From an uncultured Clostridium sp. (GTDB lineage Bacteria > Bacillota > Clostridia > Lachnospirales > Lachnospiraceae): 35,383 nucleotides of DNA. The notes under the pieces are model-generated. The model made no database searches. It was not told the DNA's origin and saw nothing but the letters and a program-made list of their open reading frames with translations. Position 1 is the stretch's first letter. Every line of letters starts with the position of its first letter. This document shows, piece after piece, positions 32,861 through 35,383 of this stretch. A program made the translations under genes and the position numbers. The stretch lies in the NCBI GenBank assembly GCA_900549235.1, contig URNT01000033.1:1-35383 (forward strand), given 5' to 3'.

Positions 32861-34252
32861 TTACAGCTCGCAGTTGTTTACGGTTCTTGGGAATGGAAGG
32901 ACGTCACGGATATTTGACATACCGGTCAGGTACATCACGCACCGCTCAAAGCCCAGTCCAAAGCCTGCGTGGCGGGCAGAACCGTATCGTCTCAGATCCA
33001 GATAGAAGCCGTAATCCTCCTTATTAAGGCCAAGCTCCTCCATACGCTGAACCAGCTTGTTATAATCGTCCTCTCTCTGGCTTCCGCCCAGGATCTCGCC
33101 GATACCGGGAACCAGACAGTCAACAGCAGCTACTGTTTTTCCGTCTGGATTCAGCTTCATATAAAATGCCTTAATGTCCTTTGGATAGTCGGTTACGAAT
33201 ACAGGCTTCTTAAAGATCTGCTCTGTCAGATAGCGCTCATGCTCTGTCTGCAGGTCGCAGCCCCAGGATACCTTATAGTCAAACTGGTCATTATGCTTTT
33301 CTAACAGCTCGATGGCTTCAGTATAGGTAATGTGTCCGAATTCGGAGTTCAGCACGTTGTTCAGGCGGTCTAAAAGGCCTTTGTCAACAAACTGGTTGAA
33401 GAAGTTCATCTCCTCCGGCGCATGCTCTAAAACATAGCGGATCACATATTTTAACATACCCTCAGCCAGACGCATATTATCATCCAGGTCGGCAAAGGCG
33501 ATCTCCGGCTCGATCATCCAGAACTCAGCCGCGTGGCGGGTTGTGTTGGAGTTTTCTGCGCGGAAAGTGGGTCCGAAGGTATAGATATTGCGGAAGGCCA
33601 TGGCGTAGGTCTCGCCGTTTAACTGGCCGCTTACGGTCAGGTTAGTAGGCTTTCCGAAGAAGTCCTTCTTAAAGTCTACGGCTCCGTCCTCTGTCTTTGG
33701 AACATTGTTCAGATCCAGGGTGGTTACCTGGAACATCTCTCCGGCGCCCTCGCAGTCGCTTCCGGTGATCAGAGGCGTGTGCACATAAACGAAATCACGC
33801 TCCTGAAAATACTGATGGATGGCGTAGGCGATCAGGGAACGCACACGGAATACAGCCTGGAAGGTATTGGTCCGGGGACGCAAATGTGAAATGGTACGCA
33901 GGTACTCAAAGGAATGACGCTTTTTCTGGAGTGGGTAATCCGGCGCGGAGACTCCCTCAACGGTGATCTCGGCTGCCTGAATCTCAAAAGGCTGCTTTGC
34001 CTCAGGAGTAGCAACCAGAGTTCCCTTTACGATAATGGCAGTGCCTACGCCAAGCTTTGACACCTCTGCGAAATTTGCCAGATTGTCGTGATATACTACC
34101 TGCAGTGTTTCAAAAAATGTTCCGTCGCTTACGACGATAAAACCGAAGGCCTTTGAATCCCGGAGGCTGCGAACCCAGCCGCCTACGGTCACTTCCTGAT
34201 CCAGATACTGTTCCGGATGCTTATAAAGTTCTCTTACGGTGATCAGATCCAT
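32861..34252 (-). CDS. asnS: Asparaginyl-tRNA synthetase
   Basis: Charges tRNA-Asn with asparagine. The 463-residue class IIb synthetase has an N-terminal OB-fold anticodon domain (VTVGGWVRSLRDSKAFGFI near residue 21-39), motif 2 with FRAENSNTTRHAAEFWMIEPE near 228-248, and motif 3 GFGLGFERCVMYLTG near 430-444 before the DVLPFPR end that is usual for AsnS and AspS. The ATG follows AAAAGGAG. The leader is only about 70 bases, too short for a T-box. A strong promoter is present. Confidence 0.97.
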   Translation of the reverse strand: MDLITVRELYKHPEQYLDQEVTVGGWVRSLRDSKAFGFIVVSDGTFFETLQVVYHDNLANFAEVSKLGVGTAIIVKGTLVATPEAKQPFEIQAAEITVEGVSAPDYPLQKKRHSFEYLRTISHLRPRTNTFQAVFRVRSLIAYAIHQYFQERDFVYVHTPLITGSDCEGAGEMFQVTTLDLNNVPKTEDGAVDFKKDFFGKPTNLTVSGQLNGETYAMAFRNIYTFGPTFRAENSNTTRHAAEFWMIEPEIAFADLDDNMRLAEGMLKYVIRYVLEHAPEEMNFFNQFVDKGLLDRLNNVLNSEFGHITYTEAIELLEKHNDQFDYKVSWGCDLQTEHERYLTEQIFKKPVFVTDYPKDIKAFYMKLNPDGKTVAAVDCLVPGIGEILGGSQREDDYNKLVQRMEELGLNKEDYGFYLDLRRYGSARHAGFGLGFERCVMYLTGMSNIRDVLPFPRTVNNCEL

Positions 34253-34332
34253 GACTGATATTCTCCTTTTCTCTCATATGATTTCAGTATCCCCAATTTG
34301 CCAGTAATTCTGCGGAAAATACATATAACGTG

Positions 34333-34361
34333 ATTATAAGGTATTTCCTTCCAGGTTTCAA
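34333..34361 (-). promoter_or_regulatory. asnS promoter
   Basis: On the minus strand, TTGAAA, 17 bases, TATAAT, about 80 bases before the gene start. Confidence 0.8.
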
Positions 34362-34522
34362 GGCTAATCTGCGCCGGGATCATTTTGTGCGCCATGGACG
34401 GTCATTTTTCGGTCCGGTTCCTCAAACTGCAGGGGGAGTCAAAAAATGACAATATCGGCATAAGTTGTCACTGTTTTCTCTGCCATTTTCTGGTATGCTG
34501 TTAAAGAAAGGGGAATTTTGAA

Positions 34523-34597
34523 ATGTACAGAAAAATACCCCAAGGGGGATACAATGAACATCTGGTAGTCAATACATGCATAGTATACAACATATAG
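34523..34597 (+). CDS. Possible 24-residue small ORF
   Basis: An ATG eight bases after AAAGGGGA opens a frame of 24 codons ending in TAG (MYRKIPQGGYNEHLVVN..., closing with TCIVYNI). TG-G-TATGCT, an extended -10 box, lies about 30 bases upstream. A CCCC-AAG-GGGG hairpin lies inside it. It could equally be a chance frame in the leader region of glgC. Confidence 0.3.
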   Translation: MYRKIPQGGYNEHLVVNTCIVYNI

Positions 34598-34624
34598 CCC
34601 CATCTGATTGTATAATGGAAATAA

Positions 34625-34644
34625 ATGTCGGAAAATGTCGGAAA
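34625..34644 (+). repeat. Tandem 10-base repeat upstream of glgC
   Basis: ATGTCGGAAA occurs twice in direct succession (34625-34634 and 34635-34644), followed by AAATG. One copy per helical turn is a common operator layout. It lies 57-76 bases upstream of the glgC -10 box. Confidence 0.6.
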
Positions 34645-34700
34645 AATGCACAAAAACAGGGAAAAAATTTATAATATTTATGTACTATTACTGAGATTTG

Positions 34701-34709
34701 TGATATAAT
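34701..34709 (+). promoter_or_regulatory. Extended -10 promoter of glgC
   Basis: TG-A-TATAAT, about 38 bases before the GTG start, with no good -35 box. Another TATAAT lies upstream at 34611-34616. Confidence 0.6.
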
Positions 34710-34746
34710 TAATCTTACAAAAATTTTAACAGCAAGAGGTGATAAC

Positions 34747-35383
34747 GTGATTAAAAAAGAAATGATAGCCATGCTTTTAGCTGGCGGACAGGGAAGCCGC
34801 CTTGGCGTTCTGACACAGAAGGTAGCCAAGCCGGCGGTATCTTTTGGGGGGAAGTACCGGATCATTGATTTTCCACTGAGCAACTGCATCAATTCCGGCG
34901 TAGACACAGTCGGAGTCCTGACTCAGTATCAGCCATTACGTTTGAATGCCCATATTGGAATCGGTATTCCGTGGGATCTGGACAGGAATGTAGGCGGTGT
35001 GACAGTTTTACCTCCATATGAAAGAAGCAAAGGAAGCGATTGGTACACTGGTACGGCCAACGCGATCTATCAGAACCTGGAATATATGGAAGCATATAAC
35101 CCGGAGTACGTTCTGATCCTTTCAGGCGACCATATTTATAAGATGGATTATGAGGTGATGCTGGATTATCACAAGGCAAACAACGCTGACATCACCATTG
35201 CTGCTATGCCGGTTCCCATCGAGGAGGCCAGCCGTTTCGGCATCCTGATCACAGATGAGGCAAACCGTATTACAGAGTTCGAGGAGAAGCCGCCTGTTCC
35301 AAGGAGCAACCTGGCTTCTATGGGTATTTACATATTCAGCTGGCCGGTGCTTAAGGAAGCACTGATTAAGATGAAGGACGAGC
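34747..35383 (+). CDS. glgC: Glucose-1-phosphate adenylyltransferase, N-terminal part (cut by window end)
   Basis: GlgC makes ADP-glucose from glucose 1-phosphate and ATP for glycogen synthesis. About 212 codons are present of a usual 380-420; the frame is open to the window edge. Visible are AMLLAGGQGSRLGVLTQKVAKPAV (nucleotide and effector loop), YRIIDFPLSNC, LSGDHIYKMDY and the EFEEKP sugar-phosphate motif. The start is GTG, five bases after AGAGGTGA. The gene is transcribed from an extended -10 promoter. A glgD partner is often next in Clostridia but is outside the window. Confidence 0.95.
   Translation, partial: MIKKEMIAMLLAGGQGSRLGVLTQKVAKPAVSFGGKYRIIDFPLSNCINSGVDTVGVLTQYQPLRLNAHIGIGIPWDLDRNVGGVTVLPPYERSKGSDWYTGTANAIYQNLEYMEAYNPEYVLILSGDHIYKMDYEVMLDYHKANNADITIAAMPVPIEEASRFGILITDEANRITEFEEKPPVPRSNLASMGIYIFSWPVLKEALIKMKDE

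Noticed and set aside
34253..34440. T-box leader for asnS
   Set aside because: The leader from the promoter to the start codon is only about 70 bases, and no T-box core sequence or terminator is present.
1..35383. CRISPR array, tRNA or rRNA genes, prophage or toxin-antitoxin system
   Set aside because: No regularly spaced repeats, no tRNA or rRNA sequence features, and no integrase, capsid or toxin-antitoxin motifs were found when reading both strands.

Overview
The window reads as chromosomal DNA of a Gram-positive anaerobe of the class Clostridia, most likely a gut Lachnospiraceae of the Enterocloster/Hungatella type. This is inferred from strong AGGAGG ribosome binding sites, the gene families present (Pst system, AsnS, GlgC, a TIGR03905-like TSCPD protein, a YhaO/YhaN pair) and typical sigma-A promoters. 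No species can be named from sequence alone.

Region by region. 1-2.7 kb: a cation/proton antiporter behind a well-formed fluoride riboswitch with its own promoter and terminator, then a nitroreductase with a palindromic operator candidate, and a small zinc-ribbon membrane protein. 2.9-7.4 kb: a G+C-richer cassette (AraC regulator, SLC13-type permease, enolase-superfamily sugar-acid dehydratase, debris of a GH2 beta-galactosidase) flanked by two pieces of what looks like one IS1634/IS4-like transposase gene. 7.5-12 kb: pstS-pstC-pstA-pstB-phoU behind a promoter with 11-bp-phased TTTACA repeats, a probable Pho box. 12.1-12.9 kb: a lone DeoR regulator. 13.4-22.2 kb: an eight-gene, tightly packed LacI-type amino-sugar operon: regulator, divergent NagB-like protein, inactive HtpX-like membrane protein, sodium:solute symporter, N-acylglucosamine 2-epimerase family protein, cytosolic neutral-ceramidase-family hydrolase, SIS protein and NagA. 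22.3-24.3 kb: a secreted 5'-nucleotidase carrying an internal LysM domain, preceded by three TGTAAA boxes at exactly 22-bp steps, which may tie it to the same phosphate control as pst. 24.4-29.5 kb: TSCPD protein, MtnN, a membrane protein, Pgi, a small conserved protein and a coiled-coil membrane protein. 29.6-34.3 kb (minus strand): asnS, then a YhaO-like nuclease and YhaN-like ATPase, with a decayed PD-(D/E)XK-family fragment at the tail. 34.5-35.4 kb: a possible 24-codon ORF, a tandem 10-bp repeat and the start of glgC, cut by the window edge.

How the parts fit. Two sugar systems stand out. The small cassette likely imports and dehydrates a sugar acid. The large operon likely imports an N-acylated amino sugar by sodium symport, deacylates it (ceramidase-fold enzyme and/or NagA), epimerises it, and converts the phosphorylated product through NagB-like and SIS enzymes. 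Pst uptake plus the extracellular nucleotidase form a phosphate-scavenging pair.

The most unusual points are the HtpX-like protein that has lost its zinc-binding HExxH motif inside a sugar operon, the pairing of a ceramidase-family enzyme with amino-sugar enzymes, the fluoride riboswitch on an antiporter rather than a CrcB channel, and the transposase gene split by a catabolic cassette. All assignments come from reading motifs by eye; no database search was run.
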